The notes under the pieces: model-generated
The model's database searches: none
What the model saw: only the letters and a program-made list of their open reading frames with translations
What the model was told of the DNA's origin: nothing
Program-made: the position numbers and the translations under genes
Shown here: positions 1 to 6,010 of the stretch, piece after piece
How the letters are laid out: every line of letters starts with the position of its first letter
Position numbering within the stretch: the stretch's first letter is position 1
Assembly (NCBI GenBank): GCA_947365485.1
Contig: CANAXK010000091.1
Coordinates: 1 to 7,296, forward strand
Direction of reading: 5' to 3'
From: an uncultured bacterium
GTDB lineage: Bacteria > Cyanobacteriota > Vampirovibrionia > Gastranaerophilales > Gastranaerophilaceae
DNA length: 7,296 bases

Positions 1-274
1 CCCAGAAAGCTTTTACAAAAATTGCGAGGCCCGGAAGTGTAATAACAATAGATAATAATATTAATGTATTAAAATTATTAAGTGCTGGAAATTTTTCAAG
101 AGGCGTTGGAAGATTCTGCGTGTAGAAAAAAGTTATGAGAAACACAAGTCCCAAGCCGGCAATCTGACCCAGTACAGGGAATGACATGTATTTAATAAAC
201 TTATCGAAATTAGAAAAATAAAGCCCGATTGATTCGGTAAAAATTCCAAGTGGTGTTTGTGTTTTCTTTGCCAT
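1..274 (-). CDS. Membrane protein of unknown function, N-terminal 91 residues only
   Basis: The reading frame starts at the ATG whose first base is position 274 and runs off the left edge with no stop, so the C-terminus is missing. A GGAG Shine-Dalgarno core (281-284) lies 6 bases before the ATG and supports this start. The visible protein begins MAKKTQTPLGIF, has a polar/aromatic stretch to about residue 30, a hydrophobic segment at about 31-51 (SFPVLGQIAGLGLVFLITFFY), a proline-rich linker at 55-66, and a second hydrophobic segment at about 70-90. It therefore looks like an inner-membrane protein with at least two helices. There is no cleavable signal peptide: the first 30 residues are not a hydrophobic core. 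I do not recognise the family. It is divergent from the PHP phosphoesterase gene, with only 50 bases between the two starts. Confidence 0.75.
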   Translation of the reverse strand, partial: MAKKTQTPLGIFTESIGLYFSNFDKFIKYMSFPVLGQIAGLGLVFLITFFYTQNLPTPLEKFPALNNFNTLILLSIVITLPGLAIFVKAFW

Positions 275-324
275 CTTTTTCTCCGCTTCTTTTTTATATT
301 TTATTGTAGTATAAAGATATTATT
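275..324. promoter_or_regulatory. Short divergent intergenic region
   Basis: Fifty bases must hold or border the control signals of both divergent genes. On the plus strand TATATT (295-300) and TATAAA (310-315) resemble -10 boxes. Use of the second would start the transcript at about 322, almost at the ATG at 325. On the minus strand TACAAT and TATACT resemble -10 boxes, but any -35 element would lie close to or inside the start of the PHP gene. None has a good -35 partner, so the exact promoters are uncertain. Confidence 0.3.
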
Positions 325-939
325 ATGAGAAATCTAACAGAAGAAGACTATAAATCCGGCAAGGTAAACCTGCACATCCACTCGACTTTTTCGGACGGGA
401 AAGCGGAGTTCAGAGATATTGTTGAAAACGCAAAAAAATCCGGCTACAAGCTTATCTCAATCACCGACCATAACACAGTTGAGGGTCATAAGATTTACAA
501 GGACGAGATATTGATTCCGGGTGTGGAATTTGATTGCTGGTTCGGCTATGTTTTCATTCATCTTCTGGCTTATGGAATTGACGTTAACCATCCTGCGCTG
601 GAGCCGTTTCTTGCAAAGACAAAACCTGAAACAGAGGGTGATTTGATACGGCTTTTTGCAAAAAGAAATGTGCTAAAATTAATTTCTGCAATCCATGAAG
701 CAGGCGGGATTGCAGTGCTTGCGCATCCGGCATGTTATTGGGCTTTGAGTCTTGAAGGGTTAGTGAAAAATCTTATGGCTTGTGGTCTTGACGGGATTGA
801 AACATATTATCCTTATCCGAGATTCCGCAGGATTGTGAAATTTCATTCTGCAAAAGATGTGGTCAAGATTGCGAATAAGTATCCGGAGTTAATAAAAACC
901 GGCGGGAGTGATTTTCATGGAGAGGTTTTTGGGGTATAA
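325..939 (+). CDS. PHP-domain phosphoesterase (YciV / nucleoside-bisphosphate phosphatase-like)
   Basis: A 204-residue metal-dependent PHP phosphoesterase. The metal-binding motifs appear in order: HIHS with H17 and H19, followed by D24 (SDG); ITDHN with D48 and H49; GVE with E68; H79 in a histidine-leucine-alanine-tyrosine-glycine segment; H134 in AHPA; E159; and the closing GSDFHG with D196 and H198. This order is that of the YciV (RNase AM) and 3',5'-nucleoside bisphosphate phosphatase group, which acts on small RNA or nucleotide phosphates. The substrate here is an inference from family. The protein is shorter than the roughly 280-290 residues usual for YciV: the segment between E68 and H134 is reduced, and it stops six residues after the last metal ligand. 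No signal peptide is seen, so it is presumably cytoplasmic. The start is the only ATG before the first HxH motif, but no Shine-Dalgarno sequence precedes it. Confidence 0.85.
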   Translation: MRNLTEEDYKSGKVNLHIHSTFSDGKAEFRDIVENAKKSGYKLISITDHNTVEGHKIYKDEILIPGVEFDCWFGYVFIHLLAYGIDVNHPALEPFLAKTKPETEGDLIRLFAKRNVLKLISAIHEAGGIAVLAHPACYWALSLEGLVKNLMACGLDGIETYYPYPRFRRIVKFHSAKDVVKIANKYPELIKTGGSDFHGEVFGV

Positions 940-940
940 T
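912..940 (+). promoter_or_regulatory. Promoter inside the end of the PHP gene
   Basis: A perfect TATAAT (935-940) overlaps the TAA stop codon (937-939) of the PHP gene. TTTTCA (912-917), a 4 of 6 match to the -35 consensus, lies 17 bases upstream. Transcription would start at about 947, just ahead of the AAGGAG ribosome-binding site (951-956) of the next gene. The 962-1231 gene can thus be expressed separately from the PHP gene despite their close spacing. Confidence 0.55.
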
Positions 941-961
941 ATATTTTGTTAAGGAGTTTAT

Positions 962-1231
962 ATGCAGGTAAATAGTGTAAATCCAAGTCCAAATTTTCAG
1001 GCTGTGAATCAGAAATATGTGCAAAGAGCGCAGTATGAGTATCGGATGGTGAAGAATATATCTAATGATTTGTTGTTTCATATTAATTCTGATGTCTTTT
1101 TTAGCAAAAAGCTTTCTATTCAAGATGCCATAGATACTCTGGAAGCCATAAAAAAGTTTGCAATACAATCAGAAGCTACACTAAGTGAGGATATCAATAA
1201 TTTTAAAAATCTTTTAAGAAAGCGTTCCTGA
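962..1231 (+). CDS. Small hypothetical protein with MQVN N-terminal motif
   Basis: An 89-residue protein that I do not recognise. AAGGAG (951-956) lies 5 bases before the ATG and makes the start convincing. The N-terminus MQVNSVNPSPNFQA closely resembles that of the interrupted gene at 6454 (MQVN, about ten polar residues, NF, one residue, A), while the rest differs. After this tag the sequence is polar and mostly suited to helices: a middle segment at about 20-45 (YRMVKNISNDLLFHINSDVF) and a C-terminal helical region at about 50-88 ending in LRKRS. It has no cysteine, no transmembrane segment and no classical signal peptide. Its last 18 bases overlap the 3' end of the convergent gene 1214-1702. 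A dedicated promoter is seen at 912-940. Function unknown. Confidence 0.75.
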   Translation: MQVNSVNPSPNFQAVNQKYVQRAQYEYRMVKNISNDLLFHINSDVFFSKKLSIQDAIDTLEAIKKFAIQSEATLSEDINNFKNLLRKRS

Positions 1232-1702
1232 GACTTTTGCTCCAATTAAAGTCCCTGCTGCAACTCCAAGAAGTGAGCCTGTAGCACCAAAATGTTTTGC
1301 TCCCAGAGCTCCGAGTGATCCAACGCCAATAATTGTTGTGCCAAGACCTAATGCAGTATTACGTATTTCTTTTAATAAATCAGCTCCATCATCAACTTTA
1401 TGTTTAACATGCATAGAGCCAATACCAATAATTGCTGCTGTGCTCAATACCGGAGTTCGAGCCATGCTTCGGGCTATTAATTCTTTAAATGGATTATTGG
1501 TCTTAAATGTTTTCGCTTTGATAAAATCAGGAAAGGCATCAGTATAATAAATGCTACGTATATTGGTTGAAATATCGTCAATTCCAATCCCCATTTTTTT
1601 ACAAATAAATTTTCCAAGTTTTGTTTCAAGCAAACTCTTATCCAGTTCTAAAAGCCGTCTTGACAATTTTGGAAAAATACAATCAGGAGAATACGGATTC
1701 AT
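1214..1702 (-). CDS. Hypothetical protein with C-terminal glycine-zipper region
   Basis: A 162-residue protein of unknown family. Residues 1-80 are mixed and charged (KLSRRLLELDKSLLETKLGK at about 12-31, then an aromatic patch SIYYTDAFPDF at 50-60). A hydrophobic segment follows at about 84-98, a charged stretch at 99-115, then a long glycine-rich hydrophobic region at about 117-160 with glycines spaced three to four apart (positions 127, 131, 134, 139, 142, 146, 150, 154). This glycine-zipper pattern is typical of membrane-inserting or membrane-associated segments. The ATG at 1702 has only a weak purine stretch (AAGAGA) close before it. The frame stays open upstream, without a normal start codon, to a TAA near 1782, so the true start or an upstream frameshift is uncertain. 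It ends inside the 3' end of the convergent 962-1231 gene. Confidence 0.65.
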   Translation of the reverse strand: MNPYSPDCIFPKLSRRLLELDKSLLETKLGKFICKKMGIGIDDISTNIRSIYYTDAFPDFIKAKTFKTNNPFKELIARSMARTPVLSTAAIIGIGSMHVKHKVDDGADLLKEIRNTALGLGTTIIGVGSLGALGAKHFGATGSLLGVAAGTLIGAKVSGTLS

Positions 1703-1790
1703 GTAATCTCTTAAAATAGAGCCTTGGAAAAACGAAAACTTCAGGTCGCTTGTTGTATTGGTTTTCGTATAGAATCGGATTTATTGCCAT
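1683..1790 (-). other. Short out-of-frame ORF overlapping the start of the glycine-zipper gene
   Basis: An ATG at 1790 opens a 35-codon frame beginning MAINPILYENQYNKRP and ending at a TGA at 1683-1685, overlapping the ATG of the 162-residue gene by 20 bases in another frame. An AGG lies 8 bases before its ATG. It could be a real small leader peptide, the original N-terminus of the downstream gene now separated by a frameshift, or a chance frame. No homology is known to me. It is recorded because the overlap geometry would allow translational coupling. Confidence 0.25.
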
Positions 1791-1898
1791 AAAACTAACC
1801 TGCCCGACCGGCTAATCTGTTTCCCTGATTTATACCCCATGACGATAATTTTTTTTATAACTTGCTTGCTCTAACATGGTTTAGTCAATTATTAATAC

Positions 1899-1905
1899 AG
1901 GAGGG
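1899..1905 (+). promoter_or_regulatory. Strong ribosome-binding site that fixes the radical SAM start
   Basis: AGGAGGG sits 4 bases before the ATG at 1910. It rules out the longer reading from a TTG at 1862, which would add 16 residues with no signal of its own. The rest of the 1791-1909 gap holds a possible -10 (TATAAC, 1856-1861) after a run of eight T, without a good -35 partner, and nothing else I can name. Confidence 0.8.
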
Positions 1906-1909
1906 TTTC

Positions 1910-2740
1910 ATGAGCAACAGCATTTATACAGCACCGGTTTACAAACTTGAAGAATTTAACAATCTTTTTATAGAACTTACTGCAAAAAACTGTAATCAAC
2001 GCTGCGCAGGATGTTATATCGATTTTCCAATGACAAGAAACGTCAAAGATTTTATCTCAATTGATAAAATAAAAGATGCACTCAATGATACAAAATTCGA
2101 AAATCTCTACTGCATTTATCTTACAGGGGCTGAACCAATGACCCATCCTGATTTTAACGCTATTTTAAGATTCTGTCTCAAAAGATGCAATGTTTGCATT
2201 TGCACAAATGGAAGTTTTCTTAACGAAAAGAAAATCCGTTTCCTGAAACGCGTTGAAGACGAAGGAGTAAATCAAATTTTCTTTAAACTTTCTGTCGCTC
2301 ACTATAACGAACTTGATAGCGACAAAGTACGTTATCGCGGGCATTACAGACAAACAATTTATGCCTTGAAAAATCTTAGCAGATACAATTTTACATCTGT
2401 ATTATCTATCCAGAACCACTACAATCTTGAACATTCTGAAATCATGGAAATGTTTAACCAGATTTTTAAGGAACAGGAGATTCATAATACCGATATTCAG
2501 ATTGCGGTTTCTCACCCGTCTTTTGATGACAAAAACTTTGCAAAACCGTCTTTAAAAACCGATTGCATGTACGGTCGTACGCTTTCCCAGAACGGCGTCT
2601 ACGCTTGCCCTTTTCTTGCTAACGATTACAGAGGAAGATGCGGAAGTTCGTTCAAAGATTTCTCATCTTCTGTAACAGCAGAAACAGATTTTTGCGCGAC
2701 CTGTTCAAAAAACAATAACTACATGTTTACAATCGGATAA
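1910..2740 (+). CDS. Radical SAM protein with SPASM-like cysteine-rich C-terminus
   Basis: A 276-residue radical SAM enzyme. C28, C32 and C35 form the CxxxCxxC motif that binds the 4Fe-4S cluster which cleaves S-adenosylmethionine. TGAEP (72-76) replaces the usual GGEP SAM-contact motif, and CTNGS (98-102) fits the next strand of the half-barrel. The C-terminal 60 residues carry five more cysteines (C219, C233, C244, C262, C265), with CPFL at 233-236 and CATC at 262-265. This is the pattern of a SPASM or twitch domain holding an auxiliary iron-sulfur cluster. Such enzymes often modify peptides or proteins, but some act on small molecules. No precursor peptide or partner gene is visible next to it, so the substrate cannot be named. 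It appears to be a single-gene unit with its own strong ribosome-binding site. No clear terminator follows. Confidence 0.9.
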   Translation: MSNSIYTAPVYKLEEFNNLFIELTAKNCNQRCAGCYIDFPMTRNVKDFISIDKIKDALNDTKFENLYCIYLTGAEPMTHPDFNAILRFCLKRCNVCICTNGSFLNEKKIRFLKRVEDEGVNQIFFKLSVAHYNELDSDKVRYRGHYRQTIYALKNLSRYNFTSVLSIQNHYNLEHSEIMEMFNQIFKEQEIHNTDIQIAVSHPSFDDKNFAKPSLKTDCMYGRTLSQNGVYACPFLANDYRGRCGSSFKDFSSSVTAETDFCATCSKNNNYMFTIG

Positions 2741-2845
2741 TTAATTTTGAGGATATAATCCTTATATAATTGCATCTCGGGCATAGTGCCCCCTAAAACT
2801 TAGTTAACAATTGTAACATTATTCCGGTGAGTTAATACTTAAGAG
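2741..2845. other. Gap with small hairpin, palindrome and AGTTA repeats
   Basis: The stretch between the radical SAM and GH57 genes has no gene. It holds a five-base-pair hairpin (GGGCA 2779-2783 with TGCCC 2787-2791) with no T-tail, so it is not a standard terminator. It also holds a near-palindromic GTTAACAATTGTAAC (2803-2817) with an exact ACAATTGT core. AGTTA occurs at 2802, 2830 and 2844, spaced 28 and 14 bases apart. The palindrome could be a regulator site for the GH57 promoter, but no factor can be assigned. Confidence 0.3.
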
Positions 2846-2874
2846 TTACTTTTCTGGTAAGATTATGTTATAAA
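2846..2874 (+). promoter_or_regulatory. Probable extended -10 promoter of the GH57 gene
   Basis: TGT TATAAA (2866-2874) is an extended -10 element (TGn before the hexamer). TTACTT (2846-2851) lies 17 bases upstream as a poor -35, which is tolerated in extended -10 promoters. Transcription would begin at about 2881, giving an untranslated leader of about 54 bases before the ATG at 2935. Confidence 0.4.
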
Positions 2875-2934
2875 TAATAATGTAAAAATATATATTCAAG
2901 AACAAAAAACACGAGAAGATGATTGGAGGCAAAA

Positions 2935-4653
2935 ATGTCAGTAGGACAATTCGTATTTATGTTACACAGCCACCTGCCGTACTATAGGAAAGCAGGGATG
3001 TGGCCATTCGGAGAAGAAAACCTTTACGAATGCATGGCTGAAACATACGTACCTTTGCTCAACGCTATTTCAGAGTTATATGACGAAGGTATAAAGGCAA
3101 AATTGACAGTAGGTATTACTCCAATTCTTGCTGAGCAATTAAATGATGAACATTTGCAAAACGGGTTTGTTGAGTACATTGATTCAAGAATCAAGGCTGT
3201 TTCAAAAGATTTGGACAGATATCCTGACCCTAAGGTTGCTCATTCTCAACACTTGAAATATCTTGCAAAATACTATTTCGATTTGTGGAACAAACTTCGT
3301 GACGATTTTGTTAACAAGTACGAAAAGAACCTGATTAAATACTTCAAAAAATATCAAGACCTTGGTTGTATTGAAATTACAACCTCCGGTGCAACACACG
3401 GATTCTCTCCGCTTCTTGCAACTGACAGCAACCTGAATGCACAGTTCAAAGTTGGTCAGGACACAACAAAAAGATTGTTTGGCAAGAAAGCTTACGGAGC
3501 ATGGCTTCCTGAATGTGCTTACCGTCAGGGCTACGAATACGTTGGCAAAGACGGTAAAAAACACTGGAGACCGGCTATTGAAGTTACGCTTCAAAACAAC
3601 GATATTCACTACTTCTTTACAGAATCTCACGTAATTGAAGGCGGAAATTCTATCGGAAACAGACGTGTAATTGGTATGTACGGAAACATCGAATACATTC
3701 CGCTTCCGGAAAGACCTGCAACAGGCTATGATACTTATGCAGCTTACTGGCTTCCTGATGCTCAGGTTGCTGTAATGGGACGTAACGACAGGGCTGGTTA
3801 TCAGGTATGGTCAGCAGCTGACGGATACCCTGGTGATGGCTGCTTCAGAGAGTTCCACAAGAAGGATGACAAATCCGGCATGCACTACTGGAGAATCACT
3901 TCTCCTACAACAGATTTGGGTGACAAAATGTTGTACGATCCAGTGCTTGCAATGAACAAGATTAACGAGAACTCTGATCACTACACAACATTGATTTATC
4001 ACCTGTTGAACGATTATAAACTTGCCAAGAACAAAGAAGGGCTTGTAATGGTTTCATTTGATACAGAACTCTTCGGTCACTGGTGGTTTGAAGGTGTTGA
4101 GTTTATCAAACAAGTTATTAAGAAGTTCAATGACTATCTTCCTGAAGTTGAAAGACTTACTGCAGGAGAATATGTAACCAAGTATCCGCCAAAAGAAGCA
4201 ATCCAGATTCCTGAAAGCTCATGGGGGCAGGGCGGTCATTTCTACGTATGGATGAACCACCTGACTGAATGGATGTGGCCAATTATCCACTCTTGCGAAA
4301 AACGTATGAGTGAGATTGTTGATAACCATGCTGAATTGCCGGAAGACAAGCTGCTTCTTAGAGCTCTTAACCAGCTGGCAAGAGAAAACTTGCTTCTACA
4401 GAGTTCAGACTGGCCGTTCTTGATTACAACATGGCAGGCTAAGGATTATGCTACAGACAGATTCAACGAGCATGTTGACAGATTTAGCTTTATCGCTGAT
4501 ATGATTGAGTCAGGTAACATTGATGAAGGCAAGCTGAAAGAAATCGAAGACATTGATAACTGCTTCCCTGCAATTGACTATAGGGTTTATCAGTCAATTA
4601 CAGAGGGTGTGATTCCACAACAGGAAAAGAAATTGGCACCGCTTTATCAATAA
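2935..4653 (+). CDS. GH57 1,4-alpha-glucan branching enzyme
   Basis: A complete 572-residue glycoside hydrolase family 57 enzyme. It cuts alpha-1,4 glucan chains and rejoins them through alpha-1,6 bonds, making branch points in glycogen in the cytoplasm. The conserved elements appear in order: HSHLP (11-15) with the MWPFGEENLYE signature just after; LTVGITPILAEQL; TSGATHGFSPLL; WLPECAYR with the expected nucleophile E193; a QVWSAADGYPGDG segment; SFDTELFGHWWFEG with the expected acid/base D376; SSWGQGG (428-434); and a C-terminal helical DUF1957-type region including SSDWPF. This layout matches the Thermus TTHA1902 and Thermococcus TK1436 branching enzymes better than GH57 amylopullulanases. 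GGAGG (2925-2929) five bases before the ATG fixes the start and excludes a TTG four codons earlier. No signal peptide is present. The gene is a lone unit between its own promoter and a strong terminator, with no other glycogen gene visible. Confidence 0.95.
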   Translation: MSVGQFVFMLHSHLPYYRKAGMWPFGEENLYECMAETYVPLLNAISELYDEGIKAKLTVGITPILAEQLNDEHLQNGFVEYIDSRIKAVSKDLDRYPDPKVAHSQHLKYLAKYYFDLWNKLRDDFVNKYEKNLIKYFKKYQDLGCIEITTSGATHGFSPLLATDSNLNAQFKVGQDTTKRLFGKKAYGAWLPECAYRQGYEYVGKDGKKHWRPAIEVTLQNNDIHYFFTESHVIEGGNSIGNRRVIGMYGNIEYIPLPERPATGYDTYAAYWLPDAQVAVMGRNDRAGYQVWSAADGYPGDGCFREFHKKDDKSGMHYWRITSPTTDLGDKMLYDPVLAMNKINENSDHYTTLIYHLLNDYKLAKNKEGLVMVSFDTELFGHWWFEGVEFIKQVIKKFNDYLPEVERLTAGEYVTKYPPKEAIQIPESSWGQGGHFYVWMNHLTEWMWPIIHSCEKRMSEIVDNHAELPEDKLLLRALNQLARENLLLQSSDWPFLITTWQAKDYATDRFNEHVDRFSFIADMIESGNIDEGKLKEIEDIDNCFPAIDYRVYQSITEGVIPQQEKKLAPLYQ

Positions 4654-4665
4654 TTTAGGATTTAC

Positions 4666-4697
4666 AAGGCGCCGGCTTTCAAGCCGGCGCCTTTTTT
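4666..4697 (+). terminator. Rho-independent terminator of the GH57 gene
   Basis: A GC-rich perfect inverted repeat (4668-4677 with 4682-4691, loop TTCA) is extended by A-T pairs and followed by six T (4692-4697). It starts 12 bases after the GH57 stop codon. Confidence 0.95.
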
Positions 4698-4748
4698 ATT
4701 ATTGCTCTAGACTAAGCACATAAAAAATGTTAAAATAACTTATGTCCG

Positions 4749-4754
4749 TATAAT
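4749..4754 (+). promoter_or_regulatory. -10 box of the pilin-like gene
   Basis: A perfect TATAAT lies 21 bases before the ATG at 4776, between the GH57 terminator and the pilin-like gene. There is no convincing -35 at 16-18 bases upstream (AT-rich, around 4725-4731), so an activator or a weak promoter is possible. GAGAGGA (4759-4765) is the ribosome-binding site, at a slightly long spacing of about 10-11 bases. Confidence 0.5.
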
Positions 4755-4775
4755 AATAGAGAGGATTTTATATTT

Positions 4776-5456
4776 ATGAAAAAGAAGTTCGCTTTTACTC
4801 TTGCAGAAGTCTTGATAACCTTATCAATTATCGGCGTTGTTGCAGCAATGACAACCCCGACACTTGTGGGCGGTTATCAGAAAGCAAAAGTTGGTCCAAG
4901 CATAAGAAAATTTATGAGCACTTTGGAAAATGCCAACGAGTTTTTGGTGGCTGATAAAGAAGCAAACACCATTTCTGGTGCAGTGGCTGATGCTGATGAA
5001 TACCTGAAAGAGCTGGAGAAATACATTGAAGGCCGTGCAGACGGAACAATGGATGCCGGTACACCAGCTCCAAAAGATTTTGTCGGTACAGATTTGGCAG
5101 ATCTTGCTAATTTTAAAGTGTTTACATTAAAAGCCGGTGACGCGTTTGCTGTATCTTTGCAGGCTCCTGATAGGGATAACGCGCAGGGCTCATACAAAGG
5201 CAAAGTTGCAGAGATTTATTATGATATCAACGGGTTTGATACAAAACCGAATAAGATTGGTAAGGATATTTTCAATCTTGTTCTTGATAACTCCGGCTCT
5301 GTTATTCCTCATGGCGGGAATGCAGAGGCAAAGGCATACTCAGATGCAACTGCTGATGCGTGGAAAGGCTCTTGCGATGAGACAGTTGTTACTAACGGCT
5401 TGACTTGTGCAGGCTCAATTGCTGATAACAACTGGAAAGTAATTTATAGGTACTAA
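4776..5456 (+). CDS. Type IV pilin-like / pseudopilin protein
   Basis: A 226-residue protein with a classical class III prepilin leader. The short basic leader MKKKFA is followed by the FTLAEVL motif with glutamate at position 5 of the mature protein, then a 20-residue hydrophobic helix ending in VAAMTTPTLV. Prepilin peptidase would be expected to cut between A6 and F7. Alanine in place of the usual glycine before the cut is tolerated in this class. The soluble domain is rich in A, D, G and K, and has a strand-like stretch LVLDNSGSVIPHG, two cysteines (C200 and C211) near the end that could form a disulfide loop, and a terminal WKVIYRY. Such proteins are subunits of type IV pili or type II secretion pseudopili. 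Which one cannot be told, because no assembly genes are nearby. It has its own -10 box and terminator, so it is a single-gene unit. Confidence 0.88.
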   Translation: MKKKFAFTLAEVLITLSIIGVVAAMTTPTLVGGYQKAKVGPSIRKFMSTLENANEFLVADKEANTISGAVADADEYLKELEKYIEGRADGTMDAGTPAPKDFVGTDLADLANFKVFTLKAGDAFAVSLQAPDRDNAQGSYKGKVAEIYYDINGFDTKPNKIGKDIFNLVLDNSGSVIPHGGNAEAKAYSDATADAWKGSCDETVVTNGLTCAGSIADNNWKVIYRY

Positions 5457-5457
5457 T

Positions 5458-5492
5458 AAAAAGGCGCATGGATTTATCCATGCGCCTTTTTT
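5458..5492 (+). terminator. Rho-independent terminator of the pilin-like gene
   Basis: GGCGCATGGA (5463-5472) pairs perfectly with TCCATGCGCC (5477-5486) around a four-base loop. It is flanked by five A and followed by six T. It begins within a few bases of the stop codon. Confidence 0.95.
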
Positions 5493-5495
5493 GCA

Positions 5496-5524
5496 TTGAC
5501 AAATGATTATGCTCTTGGTATATT
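5496..5524 (+). promoter_or_regulatory. Near-consensus promoter of tRNA-Leu
   Basis: TTGACA (5496-5501, perfect -35) and TATATT (5519-5524, 5 of 6) are separated by exactly 17 bases. The start would be at about 5531, 16 bases before the mature tRNA. It is the strongest promoter in the window, as fits a stable RNA gene. Confidence 0.9.
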
Positions 5525-5546
5525 AACTATTGTGACAACTGAATAC

Positions 5547-5625
5547 GGGCATGTGGTGGAATGGTAGACACGCTAGTCTTAGGAACTAGTGCGAAAGCGT
5601 GGGAGTTCGAGTCTCTTCATGCCCA
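5547..5625 (+). tRNA. tRNA-Leu (anticodon UAG)
   Basis: The 79-base gene folds as a full cloverleaf. The acceptor stem is GGGCATG (5547-5553) with CATGCCC (5618-5624), with discriminator A (5625). The anticodon stem is CTAGT (5573-5577) with ACTAG (5585-5589), with loop CTTAGGA and anticodon TAG at 5580-5582. A long class II variable arm (5590-5600) is typical of leucine and serine tRNAs, and the T loop is TTCGAGT. The anticodon UAG reads the leucine codon CUA; it is not an amber suppressor, which would need CUA as anticodon. The 3' CCA is not encoded and must be added after transcription. Confidence 0.97.
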
Positions 5626-5629
5626 AGTT

Positions 5630-5663
5630 AAAAGACAGGATAAAATTTTTATCCTGTCTTTTA
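5630..5663. terminator. Bidirectional terminator between tRNA-Leu and the toxin gene
   Basis: AAAAGACAGGATAAA (5630-5644) pairs with the inverted copy at 5648-5662, leaving a 3-base loop. T runs follow on both strands, so it can end the tRNA transcript rightward and the toxin-antitoxin transcript leftward. Confidence 0.85.
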
Positions 5664-5731
5664 TTATGTTTATTGAGTTTTAACCAGTTCGAGAATTATA
5701 AAATGTAGGTTTGCAATACAATGTCAATCGA

Positions 5732-6010
5732 TTACATACCAAATAAATCCGCATGAGTTCCAGTTGCGGTAGCGTATAAAATAAGTTCTGCATCTTCTTT
5801 TTTATAAATTAATAACCAATCGGGCTCTATATGACATTCTCTGAAATTCTGCATTTCACCTTTTAATTGATGGTCTTTGTATTGGCTTGGCAATTCTTCT
5901 CCCGCCAATAAAATATCTAAAACTGTTTCAAGCTTGGAAATGTTTTTCCCTCGTTTCTTTATCAGTTTTAAATCTCGTTTCATGCGTGTCGTAAAGATTA
6001 AAGTATACAC
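5732..6010 (-). CDS. yafQ: YafQ-family mRNA interferase toxin (RelE/ParE superfamily)
   Basis: A 92-residue toxin of a type II toxin-antitoxin pair. YafQ family members bind the ribosome and cut mRNA in the A site. The residues matching the Escherichia coli YafQ active site are all present: H47 (DHQL), H60 and D64 in ECHIEPDW, H86 in GTHADLFG and F90. The toxin therefore looks intact. The start is GTG, sharing its first base with the final G of the antitoxin stop codon (TAGTG). A GGAGG core lies about 7 bases before the GTG, inside the end of the antitoxin gene. The first ATG, at codon 10, would remove the first strand of the fold and is rejected. The overlap couples toxin translation to antitoxin translation. 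A bidirectional terminator follows at 5630-5663. Confidence 0.93.
   Translation of the reverse strand: MYTLIFTTRMKRDLKLIKKRGKNISKLETVLDILLAGEELPSQYKDHQLKGEMQNFRECHIEPDWLLIYKKEDAELILYATATGTHADLFGM

Noticed and set aside
863..1168. 101-residue minus-strand frame
   Set aside because: It is antisense to the well-supported end of the PHP gene and the 89-residue gene, has no ribosome-binding site, and has a composition unlike a real protein.
1338..1547. 69-residue plus-strand frame
   Set aside because: It is antisense to the glycine-zipper gene and has no ribosome-binding site or recognisable motif.
1791..1909. A precursor peptide for the radical SAM enzyme in the upstream gap
   Set aside because: The only plus-strand ATG frames there are 2 and about 11 codons long, with no ribosome-binding site.
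2165..2353. 62-residue minus-strand frame
   Set aside because: It is antisense to the radical SAM core, whose motifs are clear.
3202..3630. 142-residue minus-strand frame and other frames inside the GH57 gene
   Set aside because: These are shadows of the conserved GH57 coding sequence. The same applies to frames at 3437-3634 and 3811-4002.
4877..5403. Minus- and plus-strand frames inside the pilin-like gene
   Set aside because: They lie within a complete pilin-like gene that has its own promoter element, ribosome-binding site and terminator.
5580..5582. tRNA with TAG anticodon as an amber suppressor
   Set aside because: An amber suppressor needs anticodon CUA. Anticodon UAG reads the leucine codon CUA, and the rest of the molecule is a normal class II tRNA-Leu.
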